Shown: positions 1 through 11,390 of the stretch, piece by piece
How positions within the stretch are numbered: the stretch's first letter is position 1
Layout: every line of letters begins with the position of its first letter
Assembly: GCA_003999685.1 (NCBI GenBank)
Contig: CP021223.1
Coordinates: 1,488,001-1,552,000, forward strand
Direction of reading: 5' to 3'
Source of the DNA: Taiwanofungus camphoratus
Taxonomy: Eukaryota; Basidiomycota; Agaricomycetes; Polyporales; Taiwanofungaceae
Length of the DNA stretch: 64,000 nucleotides
Notes under the pieces: model-generated
Seen by the model: only the letters and a program-made list of their open reading frames with translations
Databases searched by the model: none
Told to the model about the DNA's origin: nothing
Translations under genes and position numbers: made by a program

Positions 1-1098
1 GAACTTGCAGAAGATTCGGGAAGACGCACACTCAGCAATGGAGCTAGCACAGGCGGTGTTAGCAAGACGCGTGAAACCCAAAGGAACGGGTTTCCGCAAA
101 GGACAAAAGGTATGGCTAGACTCACGAAACCTAAAGCTGCCATACCCGACGAGGAAGTTGGCTCCCAAGCGCGAGGGACCCTTCGAAATCACGGATGTTC
201 TAGGACCGGTGTCTTACAAGCTGAAACTCCCGGCGACATGGCGAGTGCACCCCGTTTTCCACGCCGCACTTCTTTCGCCATACACCGAGACGGACACGCA
301 TGGTCCCAACTACACGGAACCACCACCGGAGCTTATCAGCGGCGAAGATAACTACGAGGTCGAAGCTCTGGTCGGACATCGTGAGAATCGCCGAAGGAAT
401 CGCCGAGAATACCGAGTCAGGTGGAAGGGTTACTCATCAGCGGATGACTCATGGGAACCGGAAGAGAACTTAACCGGTACTGCGGACGAGCTGCTAAATG
501 CATATAAACAGCGCAAGAACCTACGATGAGAAAAAGGAAGTCGCATTTTCACCCCACTCATCGCTCGCATGTCTCAGTCAAACGGTCCTTCATCCTCGTT
601 CACTCGCTACGGTCCATGCTACCTATGTGGTAGTACTCGTCACTCGCACAGGACGTGCCCCGACTACAAATGTCTCCGCTGTAGTCGCCCGTCGCCTGGG
701 CACTTTACGCGCGAATGCACCGCCGTCAACTACGCATTCGCCAACGACCCGGAACCGCCGTATCATCCAGAGTGGTTCCTGCATGTCGTTAAACTGCGAG
801 GGAACGACCGTGCACGTCGTTAAACTGCAACGTACGACCGACACGTCGTAAAACTGTAAAAGTTCGAGCTGAAAGGATGCTCGCGGTTGGAGGGGTCATC
901 CCCTATGGGTTCAAGGGTCATCCCTTATAGGTCGCGGTGAAACACCCGCTCGTTACTTCCAGGAAAGTCTTCAAGTTCGTCCTGGGAAGTTCGTCAAGTC
1001 CGTCGTCGCTCATCAAAAAGTTCAATTCTGGATGCGACACGTTCCCCCGTTGGAGTTTAGTTGATTGACCAGGCGTTCAATCATAAGTAGGGGGGTAA

Positions 1099-3263
1099 TG
1101 ATACAATTTCTTTCATCGTATATCTTATCGGTCGGACCTCGGATCGGTCCCGTGACCTTTCGCTTCTAGGACGGTGATACGACCTAGGGGACCCTGGTAC
1201 CTAGGGAGTGCTCCGCAACGTGGCTGGGGGTAGTGTGATAACTGTGAGGGTGTGAGGGTAGGAGCTACAACCTGTATGATACCGGGAAACCTGTATGTCT
1301 TGTTTTTGTAAGTAGGGGAGTAAGGGGTCAAGGGTCCTGCACAACAGGATCTTGTTCCTAAGTGCTATACTATCCCTAAGGCCTTGCGAGGCCCTCCGAA
1401 GTATGCGAAGTTCTTCGAGGTTTTGCGAAGTCCTTCGAAGTTTTAGCTAAATCGCGCGAGCTGACTTCGTAGATACTGCGAAATCCTTCTGGTTAGAGTT
1501 AGCTAAAGGGCGTAAGGTTTTGGAGTTTGTTAGAGCGAAGTGGGCGAGGTTTGGCTAGCGTAGGAGACCTGTAGGAGAGGTCGGAGAGTTCGAGGGCGTA
1601 GAGAGATGTACTATAGCCTGTAACTAAGGCTATGGGAGGGTCGTAGGGCTATTCGTAGGACGTAGGGATAACGCAACGTGAGCCTAAGGGTATAACTAAG
1701 GCGGAGGCCCACCGGATAGGTGCTATAAAAGGTGCTGAAGGGTGCGAAGTCACGGCGACTTTCGTAGATGGTAGTGCGTAGTTCGGGAAGCGTAGACGTA
1801 GTTCGTAGCTATATCGCGAGCGTAGACGTAGTTCAAAGGTACTGAAACGAAGCTGGGGTGGAGACTTAGGGACCTTAGGACCGTTCCTAAGGTTGTACTC
1901 GCGGCGCTTTTCCTGAGATCGGAGCTACAGGGGAACTGGTATTCCAAAGAGAGAAGCGTGCACTGAGGGGTCTCTGTCGTACATAGTAAACTACCTCTGA
2001 CTAAATAGGGGAGCGTGAGGTGAACTAATCTTGCGCGAAGTGATCCTTACGAGTCCGAAATGTGTACTAAAACGCCTGGACTCCGAAGTGAACACGAGGA
2101 GGATAGGAACTAATTAGGAACTGAAACAGGGGAACTACGAACGGTAGAAAGGTGACCAACTTCATTCACGAGGGCGGGATGACTATCCGAGAGCAGCCAT
2201 GCGCCGTGATCACCTATCTTAGTGGGCTAAGAGCGCACGAAGTCCTTAGCAGCGGGACTTGGCCTAATCGGGGCAGGAGGTGTCCTAAATGGGTGGAGGG
2301 TCATATGGGTACGTCCTAGGATGACCTTATGGCATAGGATCGAGACCCATGGGGGTGCACAAGGCTTCCTAAGTCCAACTTCCGGAACTTCGGACCGTTT
2401 CGGAGCCTATCGGAGGTAACTGCAATCACAAGAGCTAGGAGAGACTTAGCTAAGACTTCTTAGCTAAGCCCGGGATGAGTGACGTAGTAGATAGGACCTA
2501 GATCCAATGGAACAGTATGGGAGGGCCGGCAGTGTCCGATAGTGGACTTAGCAGGAGTTAGGGACTTCGCGTCTAGCATTCGAAATCTCGTAGCACCTCG
2601 TGTGGCTTCGCAAGACTTCGTAGGGTGTTAGGAGGGTTTAGGAAAGAGAGGGGGCGTTAGGAACTTTATAGGAACCTATCCCTCCTGTCGTAGGCTGTGG
2701 GAGAGTCTTAGAGTGGTCGGTTGGGGGATTAGAAAGCTCCTAAAATCGCGATTCGGGGGCCAGGAGGCTACGGGACTCATCAACGGGCCTCGGGTAGGCC
2801 CAGCTTCTTCGCGCAGCATCTTGACTCATCGCTGCTTACGGTACGGGCCCCGGTTACTCATGGACTCTGACTCATATCGGGCCCCACTTACACATTCCGT
2901 CTTACGCTTACTGATTGCTAATACGGCCCGATGACTCATATCGTCTTACTTACGCTTACTCATGCTTACTCATGCTGATTCGTAGACCACGTGCCATGGT
3001 CCGTGCGCAGGGTAGAATACGTATATAAGGCCCTGTAGTTTGTAGGTCGAACCCTAAGTTCGATCTGGTTACCAAGTAGCTAGTTATCACTAGCAATCTT
3101 ATACTCGTATCTTGCGACCTCTCGCTTCGTACCTGAGTACTCGCTCGACTCTATCGACTTCGCCCAGGAGGACATACGCAGTGTCCATAAAGCCTCACTA
3201 CTATCTCTAGTAGCCAGGTCCTCACGTTCGAGGCTTTCCGGTCGTTGATATCAGCTTGTATCA
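1099..3263 (+). repeat. 3' LTR of element A, with nested insertion
   Basis: The LTR begins TGATACAATTTC and ends CAGCTTGTATCA, the same ends as the uninterrupted LTR at 5851-6409. Without the 1,608-bp insert it is about 557 bp, close to that copy's 559 bp. A TATA-like stretch (about 3020) and the text downstream of it are well conserved among the three LTRs in the window. Confidence 0.85.
1175..2782 (+). mobile_element. Nested LTR-like element (about 1.6 kb) inside LTR of element A
   Basis: This block interrupts the LTR. It starts TGATACGACC and ends GGACTCATCA, so its ends have the TG...CA form of an LTR with a short TGAT/ATCA inverted repeat. The four bases ACGG flank it on both sides (1171-1174 and 2783-2786), as expected for a target-site duplication. 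A second copy lies in inverted orientation at 6774-8433, at another point of another LTR. No coding region is visible. The simplest reading is a solo LTR of an unidentified LTR element; a non-autonomous element is the alternative. Confidence 0.7.
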
Positions 3264-6200
3264 CCCGTGTTGCAGATGCCCGACCTGGAGAAACCATTCA
3301 CATTGGAAACAGATGCTTCAAAATTCACCACCAGAGCCGTTCTCAGGCAAAAGGACAACAATGGTGACTGGCACCCCTGCAGGTATATCTCCCAGAGCAT
3401 GACCCCAGCAGAACAAAACTACGATGTCTATGACTGGGAACTCATAGGCATCATGCGGGGACTCAATGAATGGAGTCACCTTCTCATCGGCAGCCCGTAT
3501 CCAGTCACAATTTATAGTGACCACAAGAATCTGATGTACCGGAAAATGGCAAGGAACCTCAATTGAAGACAGGTGCGATGGGCTCTTTGCCTGTCTGAAT
3601 TCAATTATTGGTTGGTTCACGTACCCAGCACACAAATGGTGCAAAGTGACATGCTTTCCCGATGCCCTGACCATAATGACAGATCATCGGACAATCAGGA
3701 TGTGACCGTTCTACCGGATAAGGTCTGGGCAGCGACAATCAACATGAGTCTCCAGACTTCCATTGTGGAAGCATGCATAAATGACTTGCTGTACACGGAA
3801 GGAATGCACAATGCACGGGAAGGCCTTAACGACCACTGGACAATTTGAGACAGCAACCTCCTCTATGATAATAGGGTCTACATTCCCCTGGACGAGGATC
3901 TACGATGACAAACAGTCTCGAATTACCATGACCTCCCCTCCACCGGCCACCCCGGATTTCAGAAAACTCTCTCATCTATTCGACGAGACTACTGGTGGCC
4001 TGGTATGGCTGACTTCATCACACGATACATCAAAGGTTGCAGCACTTGCCAGCAAATGAAGGTTAACACACATCTCACCCGACCAGCCCTACTCCTGATC
4101 AAATCCATGCAGCATGCCACTCCATTCAGCACATTCTGCTGCAATTTTATCATGGATTTGCTGATCTCACAGGGCTACAATTCAATTTTGGTCATTGTGG
4201 ACCACGACCTTATGAAGGGGGTAGTTTTCATTCCATGCAACAAAACGATCAATGCATCAGGAACAGCTGAGGCATTATATTGTGAAGTGTACAAGTGGTT
4301 TGGTCTTTTGGACAAGATCATTAGCGATCAAGAACTGCAATTTACATCAAAAGTATTTCAGAAGCTCTGTCGTATGACCAGAGTCAAGTCAGCAATGAGC
4401 ACAGCGTTTCATCCTCAAACGGACGGAGAGATGGAATGAGTCAACCAGAAACTCAAAATTTACCTGTGATACTTCATGAGCAACAACCTGGACAATTGGT
4501 CATCACTACTGAGCTCAGCACAGTTCGCTCACAACTCATGTGAGCACTCTACAGTCAAGGCGTCACCCTTCAAGGTCATAATGGGCTATGAACCTTGAGG
4601 AATTTCCATCATGCATCCGGGATTGGACACCCCCAGAGCAGCTTACCAACTGCGGAGCTTGCAGAAGATCCGAGAAGACACACACTCGGCAATGGAACTA
4701 GCACAGGCAGTGTTAGCAAAATGCATGAAATCTAAGGGCACGGGTTTTCACAAAGGTCAAAAGGTATGGCTAGACTCACGGAATTTAAAGCTGCCATACT
4801 CAACGAGGAAGTTAGCTCCCAAGTGTGAAGGCCCCTTCAAAATCATGGATGTTCTAGGACTGGTGTCTTACAAGCTGAAACTCCCAACAACATGGTGGGT
4901 GCACCCCATTTTCCACACTGCACTTCTCTCACCATACACTGAGACGGACACACATAGTCCCAACTACACAGAACCACCATCGGAGCTTATCAGCGGTGAA
5001 GATAACTATAAAGTCGAAGCTCTAGTCGGACATCGTGAGAATCGCTGAAGAAACCGCCGTGAATACTGAGTCAGGTGAAAGGGTTATTCATCAGCCAATG
5101 ACTCTTGGGAACTGGAAGAAAACTTAGCTGGTACTGCGGATGAGCTGCTGGACGCATATAAGCAGCGCAAGAATCTGAGCTGATGGGAACAGTCGCATTT
5201 TCACCCCACCCACGGCTTGCATGTCTCAGTCAAACGGTTCATCCTCATCATTCATTCGCTACAGTCCATGCTACCTCTGCAGTAGTATTTATCACTCACA
5301 CTGGACATGCCCCAACTACAAGTGTCTTCAATGTAGTTGCCCATCACCCAGACACCTTACATACGAATGCACCGCCGTTCATTACACATTCACCTATGAC
5401 CCGGAACCGCTGTATCATCCAGAGTGGTTCCTGCATGTCATTAAACTGTGAGGGAATGACCATGCATATCTTTAAACTACACCATAATGACTGTGCATGT
5501 CTTTAAACTACACCGTAATGACTGTGTACGTCGTTAAACTGCGAAGCATGACTGGCATGTCATAAAACTGCAAGGTGTGTGAAGAAACACTCACCAAGGT
5601 TGAGGTGAAAGAATCCTCACAGTTCAAGGGGTCATCTCCTATGGTTCGAGGTGAAACATTCTCATGGTTTGAGAGGTCATTCCCTATCGGTCACAGTGAA
5701 ACACCTGCATGTTCACTTCCAGAGATTTTCAAGTTCACCCTCAGAAGTTTTTCAAGTTCATTTTTGTTCAAAAGTTCAATTCAAGTTCAACGCATTACCC
5801 ATTGGAGTTTAGTTGATTGACCAGGTGTTCAATCATAAGTAGGAGGGTAATGATACAATTTCTTTTCTCTCGTATCTTATTGATCGGACCTCAGATCGGT
5901 CCTGTGACCTTTTGCTTATCAGACAGGCCTCGGATAGGCCCAGCTTAGCTTCTTTGTGCAGCTCATTAACTCATAGCTGCTTATGGTACAGGCCCCAGAC
6001 GGGCCTCACTTACTCATGGACACTGACTGATATTGGGCCCCGCTCACACATTCCATCTTATGCATACATATTGCTAATACAGCCCGATGACTCATATCAC
6101 CTTACTTACACTTACTCATGCTAGTGCTTAGATCACATGTCATGGTCTGTGCACAGAGTAAAATACGTATATAAGGCCCTGTACTTTATAGGTCAGACCT

Positions 6201-6409
6201 TAAGTTCGATCTGGTTACCAAGTAGCTAGTTACCACTAGCAATCTTATACTCGTATCTTGTGACCTCTCACTTCGTATCTGAGTACTCGCTTGACTCTAT
6301 CGACTTCGCCCAGGAGGACATACGCAGTGTCCTTAAGTCCTTGCTACTATCTCTTGTAGTCAGGCCCTCATGTTTGAGGCTTCATGATTGTTGATACCAG
6401 CTTGTATCA
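3264..6409 (+). mobile_element. Ty3/gypsy chromovirus-like element B, 5'-truncated and decayed
   Basis: An older relative of element A. The visible interior begins within the RNase H region (about 3267-3566, with the TDASKF start and a YSDHKNL motif), continues through an integrase zinc-binding and core region (about 3970-4440) and an integrase C-terminal region (4611-5048), then a zinc-knuckle-like segment (about 5221-5451) and a 3' LTR at 5851-6409. The coding part is interrupted in at least five places and is clearly a fossil. Compared with element A it has lost many CpG dinucleotides to TpG or CpA. Its 5' portion would lie beyond element A, outside the window. Confidence 0.85.
5851..6409 (+). 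repeat. 3' LTR of element B (uninterrupted, 559 bp)
   Basis: The cleanest copy of this LTR family in the window: TGATACAATTTC at the left end, CAGCTTGTATCA at the right, preceded by a polypurine stretch ending AGGAGGGTAA. It lacks the 1.6-kb insert seen in the other two LTRs and so defines the family's basic length. Confidence 0.85.
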
Positions 6410-6441
6410 CATAGTAGCACATTAAAGCTACATCGAGCAAT

Positions 6442-8649
6442 TGATATAAGCTGGTATCAACAACCGTGAAGCCTCGAATGTGAGGGCCTGACTACTAGAG
6501 GTAGTAGCGAGGACTTTAAGGACACAGTGTATGTCCTTCTGGGCGAAGTCGATAAGAGTTGAGCAAGTACTCAGGTACGAAGCGAGAGATCGCAAGATAC
6601 GAGTATAAGATTGCTAGCAGAGACTAGCTACTTGGTAATCAGATCGAACTTAAGGTCCGACCTACAAAGTACAGGCCTTATATACATATTCTACTCTGTG
6701 CACGGACCATGGCATGTGATCTAAGAAGCAGCATGAGTAAGCATAAGTAAGGTGATATGAGTTATTGGATCGTTGATGAGTCCTGTAGCCTCCTGGGCCC
6801 CGAATTGCAATTTTAGGAGCTTTCTAAATCCCTAACAGATCATCCTATGACTCTTCTACAGCCTACGACAGGTGGGATAGGTTCCTATAATGTCCCTAAC
6901 AATTCCTGTCCTTTCTAAACCCTTCTAACAACCTACGAAGTCCTGCAAAGTCACACAAGGTGCTACGAGATTTCAAACGCTAGCCACAAAGTCCCTAACT
7001 CCTGCTAAGTCCACTATCGGACACTGCTGGCCCTCCCATACTGTTCTATTGGATCTAGGTCCCAGCTACTATGTCACTCATCCCGGGCTTAGCTAAGAAG
7101 TCTTAGCTAAGTCTCTCCTAGCTCTTGTGATTGCAGCCACCTCTGATAGGCTCTGAAATGGTCCGAAGTTCCGGAGGCTGGACTTAGGAAGCCTTGCGCA
7201 CCCCATGGGTCTTGATCCTATGCCATAAGGTTCTCCTATGGCGCATCCATATGATCTTCCACCAATTTAGGACATCTCCTACTCCGATTAGGCCAAGTTC
7301 CGCTGCTAGAAACTTTGTACGCTCTTAGCCCACTAAGATAGTTGATCACAGTGCATGGCTGCTCTCGGATAGTCATCCCGTCCTCGTGAATGAACTTGGT
7401 CACCTTTTTACCGTACGTAGTTCCCCTGTTTCAGTTCCTATTTAGTTCCTATCCTCCTCGTGTTCACTTCGGAACTCATGCGCTGTAGTACACATTTCGG
7501 ACTCATAAGGATCACTTCATGCAAGAATAGTTCACCTCACACTCCCCTATTTAGTCAGAGGTAGTTTACTATGTATGAGGGAGAGACCCCTCAGTGCACA
7601 CTTCTCCCTTTAGAATACAAGTTCCCCTGTAGTTCCAATCTCAGAGAAGTGCTGCGAGTACAACCTTAGAAACGGTCCTATGCACTACAATCCACGAAGT
7701 CGCTGTGACCGAGCACCCTCTTATAGCACCTATCCAGTGGGCCTCCACCTTAGTTATACCCTTAGGCTCACATTGTGTCATCTCTACGTCCTACAAATAG
7801 CCCTACAACTCTCCTATAGCCTTCATTTCAGGTTATAGTACATCTCCCTACGCCCTTGTACTCTCCGACCTACACCTCAAAGTCAACAAACACGTCAGAG
7901 CATCCAGCAACCTCATTCTCCCATTCCTATTCCAAGTATTAGCTCTCTGAACCATCTGACCTCTTCTACAGGTCTCCTACGCTAGCCAAAATCTTGCCCA
8001 CCTCGCTCTAACAAGCCTCTAAGCCTTATGCCCTTTAGCTAACTCTAGTTAAAGACTTTGCAGCAGTCTTGTACCCTCTGCCGCTTAGTTGAAGCTATAT
8101 TCTATTGGCTTATTGCTCCCTAACTCCATACAGCCTACAAAGTCAGCTCATGCGCTTTAGCTAAAACTTCGAAGGACTTCGCAAAACTTCGAAGGACTTT
8201 GCGCACTTCGGAGGGCCTTGCAAGGCCTTAGGGATCGTCTAGCACTTAGGAACAAGATCCTGTCGCACAGGACCCTTGGCCCCTTACTCCCTCACTTACA
8301 AAAACAAGACATACAGGTTTCTCAGTATTATACAGGTTGTAGCTCTTCCCCTCACTTCCTCACAGTACACACACTACCTCCTAGCCACGTTGCGGAGCAC
8401 TCCCTAGGTACCAGGGTCCCCTAGGTCGTATCACTGTATTAGCAATATGTATGCATGAGACGGAATATGTGAGCGAGGCCCGATATGAGTCAGTGTCCAT
8501 GAGTAACCAGGGCCCGTACCGTAAGCAGCTACAAGTCACTGAGCTGCACGAAGAGGCTGGGCCTACCTGAGGCCCGTCCGATAAGTAAATGGTCATGGGA
8601 CCAATCCGAGACCCGTCCAATAAGATACAAGAGAAAAGAAATTGTATTA
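6442..8649 (-). mobile_element. Inverted solo LTR of the same family, with nested insertion
   Basis: On the minus strand this is the same LTR family as 1099-3263 and 5851-6409. The flanking pentamers GCAAT (6437-6441) and GCAGT (8650-8654) differ at one position, in keeping with an aged 5-bp target duplication typical of Ty3/gypsy. No internal element sequence lies next to it, so it looks like a solo LTR left by LTR-LTR recombination. It is interrupted at 6774-8433. Confidence 0.78.
6774..8433 (-). mobile_element. Second copy of the nested LTR-like element, inverted
   Basis: The reverse complement matches the block at 1175-2782 over its whole length, with the same TGATACGACC start and ACTCATCA end. 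It entered the host LTR after the segment GCTAATACAG, about 100 bp downstream of the site used in element A, so the two insertions are independent. The flanking tetramers (ACAG and ACGA on the minus strand) match only partly, which suggests age. Confidence 0.68.
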
Positions 8650-9195
8650 GCAGTCACAACACACATTATAGGTCATCAAAGATCTTCATAGACATCTTTT
8701 GATCAATCTGAGTCAGGAACCCTTGCTGCTGACTCTCCCTCTTGCATACACACAGTTTTACAGCCTTCTAGCTTCTCTAGGTTGTACCCAGTTGGGGTTA
8801 GAGTGTTGTAGAGGATATCACTGTCTTCGACATTTGTCAAAGAGTTGTGTATAGTATCTCAGTCTTATGACCATCTTTGAGGTATATTGAAGGATTGTGC
8901 TAGTATCTCATCTCTAACCCAAGCCCATCTTTTACAGTAGTTGAAGGGTTGCATCTCAGATAAGTTCTCATGTTCAGTTTCTCTTCTAGTACAGTTCCAT
9001 ATAGTAGCATATCGAAGCTATGTTGAAACAGTTGTGACACATATTATAGGTCATCAAAGACCTTTGTAGACATCTCTTGACCAATTTGAGTCAGAAACCC
9101 TTGCTGCTGACTCTTCTGTGCACACACACAGTTCTACAGCTTTCCAGCTTCTATTGGTCATACCCAGTAGGGGTTGGAGTGTTGTAGTTCATATC

Positions 9196-9766
9196 ACTGT
9201 TTTTCTTCTGAATAAATCCTTTCAACAGATTCTGAGCCTGATTGTATATGTGTGCACACAATTTCCTCTGGAACTGCCCCATCATCTTCCTCTAAGCTGT
9301 TGGCCCCTAAAAACAAATTAATATCCTCATTACCAATGTAATCTGCATCACCCAATTCCTTCTTAAGTTCCTTCCAGAGCTTCAGCTCATTCTTTTCTAC
9401 ATCATGGAGCAACTGCATGGCTGCACAGCTTGTCAAGCTGTCCTATGAGTTTGACATCATGTCATGTGTAATGCCAAGTATAAACAAAAGAATTTTAAAA
9501 TAAACATATTATTCTTTGGCACCTCTCATAAACTATGAACCAACTGTCACAGGTCACTGATGGCCATAAACTACAATGGCATGAACTAGAGCTGTCACAT
9601 ATCACATCTGGTGAACCTGAGGTCGTGTCAGTACAGTATCTTACACAGTCAAAAGTCTGCAGCATGGAAATGGGGCCTCAGAGTGAGGTCCCTGTAACGG
9701 CCCATAGCCATCATGATTACTACCCTTTTTGTCTTATGATTTTACAGTAATTTTGTAAATCCCTTA
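9196..9766. other. Non-coding A+T-rich stretch
   Basis: Nothing convincing. A minus-strand open frame of 80 codons (9194-9436) encodes a charged peptide that I do not recognise. The stretch ends at the TA dinucleotide used by the Tc1 element. Confidence 0.5.
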
Positions 9767-9977
9767 CAGCGACTCACAAAACTGTTGCAATGTTTATCAC
9801 TTTCTGACTGTTTGGTCTATATCTCAGCCACCAGATATGCGATAGCTTCAAATGTTGAACCATTAGAAAGCCCTGCATCATGGCTTTCTAATGTGATATC
9901 TATCATAAAAAATGGACAAGTATATGGGAAGTTATCTATCTTTTTTTCAGAAAGTTTATTGCAATGGTTTTGTTGCT
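9767..9977 (+). repeat. Left terminal inverted repeat of Tc1 element
   Basis: Pairs with 11178-11388. It contains CATTAGAAAGCC at 9861-9872 and its exact complement GGCTTTCTAATG at 9882-9893, separated by nine bases, so it can fold into a hairpin. Confidence 0.88.
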
Positions 9978-10007
9978 AGCATAATATGAAATAGAAAATA
10001 CAAATGG

Positions 10008-11049
10008 TTAGTACTTAGTATATCCTCCTTTTGCCTTTATCACAGCCTCTACCCTTCTAGGCATACTTTCTATAAATTTTGACACACAGAAGCATCAATT
10101 GCATCCCATTCCTTCTCCACACGCTTTCAAAGTTCCAAAATTCCACTTGAAGGCTTTTCATACCCTGCAAGCCTTGTTTTCAAGTGTTGCCAAAGGTGCT
10201 CAATAGGATTAAGGTCAGGAGACTGAGCTGGCCATACCATGATATTAAAATCATGGTCCTGAAACCACCTTTTAGCCTTTTTGCTAGTGTGCTTGAGGTC
10301 ATTGTCTTGCTGGAAGATGACATCTTGAGGGGTTAGACCATAGTAATCAAGTGATCCTTGAAGTTCATTCTCCAAGGTGCTGATATAAAGGTCTGCATCC
10401 ATCCTTCCATCAATCTTGCATGTCAATCCAACTCCTTCCCAAGTTATACAGCCCCATACAATGACACTTCCTCCACCAAACTTAACTGTTCCCTCCACCA
10501 GTCTGACACTAAGACCCTTTTCTGGCTTTTTCCATGCTCATTTCCTTCCAGCTGACCTCAGGCAATTGATTTTGGTCTCATCAGACCATATAACCTTCTT
10601 CCAATCATCCACAGTCCAGTGCTGATAACTCACAGCAAAGTCCAACCTCTCCTTCTGATAATGCTTTGATAGTAGTTGTCGTTTCTTTTTTATCACAGCC
10701 TTCATACCTGTTTTCTCAGAGAACAATGAATGGTCTGTGGGGATATGGGTGTGTTCTTAATATCCTGAAGTGTTTTAGACAGACACTTTTGAACAGCACT
10801 TTCAGCCTTTCCAGTGCTAATTAAGTGAATAGCATGACAAATATCAGTGGAGGAAAGCTTGGCTGGGTGGCCATCAAAGGACTTGAAAAGGGTAGGATAA
10901 AGTCTGGAGTGTATTCTGGTGATAGTACTATAATGTGCACCAGCAGAGCTGGATATTTGATGAGCAGATTGGCCTAAATCAAGCAGAGAAAGAATTTGAT
11001 TGATAATGTCTGTAGAGAGGGATTTCATGATGATAAAAGTGTGGTTCAA
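10008..11049 (-). pseudogene. Tc1-like transposase pseudogene (DDE type)
   Basis: The N-terminal helix-turn-helix part is open from 11049 (or the second ATG at 11028) to about 10730. The catalytic part follows: the first Asp in VIWSDETKIN, the second in IFQQDNDLKHTS, and the third acidic residue in WPAQSPDLNPIEHLW. This spacing is the DD34E arrangement of Tc1. The family length of about 340 residues fits. Breaks: a frameshift near 10,730, an in-frame TGA near 10,540 where a Trp is usual, a second TGA near 10,127 at another conserved Trp position, and a frameshift near the C-terminus, where the usual ending (AVIKAKGGYTKY) is still readable. The copy cannot encode a full transposase. Confidence 0.9.
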
Positions 11050-11177
11050 TTTGATATTATTGCTTGTTTGTGCTATGTTGAACTTCTCTTAAGGTCACAT
11101 GACTTGCACAAAAAGATTCAAACCCAGCAAGCATGATGTCCTGCCACTGTCTACCAATATTTGATCTGCAAAATGTC

Positions 11178-11388
11178 AGCAACAAAATCATTGCAATGAA
11201 CTTTCTGAAAGAATGTTAGATGACTTCACATATACTTGTTCATTTTTTATGATAGATATCACATTGGAAAGCCATGATGCAGGGCTTTCTAATGATCCAA
11301 CATTTGAAGCTATCACATATCTGGTTGCTGAGATATAGGCCAAACAGTCAGAAAGTGACAAATATTGCAACAGTTTTGTGAGTCACTG
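11178..11388 (-). repeat. Right terminal inverted repeat of Tc1 element
   Basis: Reverse complement of the left repeat with scattered substitutions. The internal palindrome is kept with one mismatch (11262-11273 against 11283-11294). Confidence 0.88.
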
Positions 11389-11390
11389 TA

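Larger units (their letters stand above)
1..3263 (+). mobile_element. Ty3/gypsy chromovirus-like element A, 3' part
   Basis: The 3' portion of an LTR retrotransposon that enters from the left edge. The visible coding end (about 5-529) holds the C-terminal part of an integrase followed by a chromodomain (core [20 protein letters not shown]), which marks the chromovirus branch of Ty3/gypsy. Chromodomains of this type are known to direct integration toward modified chromatin. A short downstream frame (569-823) encodes a zinc-knuckle-like Cys/His pattern. A G-rich polypurine tract (about 1085-1098) immediately precedes the LTR at 1099-3263. The LTR is interrupted by a second LTR-like insertion. 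The element ends flush against the interior of an older relative, which fits insertion of A into that copy. It looks younger than its neighbour because CpG sites are better kept. The 5' part is outside the window, so overall integrity cannot be judged. Confidence 0.88.
6411..9195 (+). repeat. Imperfect direct repeat (about 380-bp unit), first copy split by a solo LTR
   Basis: The text starting ATAGTAGCA at 6411-6441 resumes at about 8650 and runs to about 9000; a second, partial copy starts ATAGTAGCA at 9001 and runs to about 9195. The shared part includes the stretch around ATTATAGGTCATCAAAGA (8665 and 9040) and GGGGTT-GAGTGTTGTAG (about 8790 and 9170). The inverted LTR at 6442-8649 sits inside the first copy. 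The repeat has no recognisable coding content and may itself derive from an unidentified element. Confidence 0.6.
9767..11388 (-). mobile_element. Tc1/mariner DNA transposon, complete ends, inactive
   Basis: A 1,622-bp element flanked by TA duplications (9765-9766 and 11389-11390). The terminal inverted repeats are about 211 bp (9767-9977 and 11178-11388). Their outermost bases read CAGYGACTCACAAAACTG on both ends. The interior carries a Tc1-like transposase on the minus strand. Each repeat also contains an internal 12-bp palindrome. The two repeats are still highly similar, so the insertion is not ancient, although the transposase is broken. Confidence 0.93.

Noticed and set aside
6411-9195. 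CRISPR-like or satellite interpretation of the repeated text
   Set aside because: Only two imperfect copies of a roughly 380-bp unit, one split by an LTR; no regular spacers, and the genome is eukaryotic.
9194-9436. 80-codon minus-strand frame with a charged, helical product
   Set aside because: Too short and unmatched, with no splice partners; it lies among repeats and is probably a remnant or chance.
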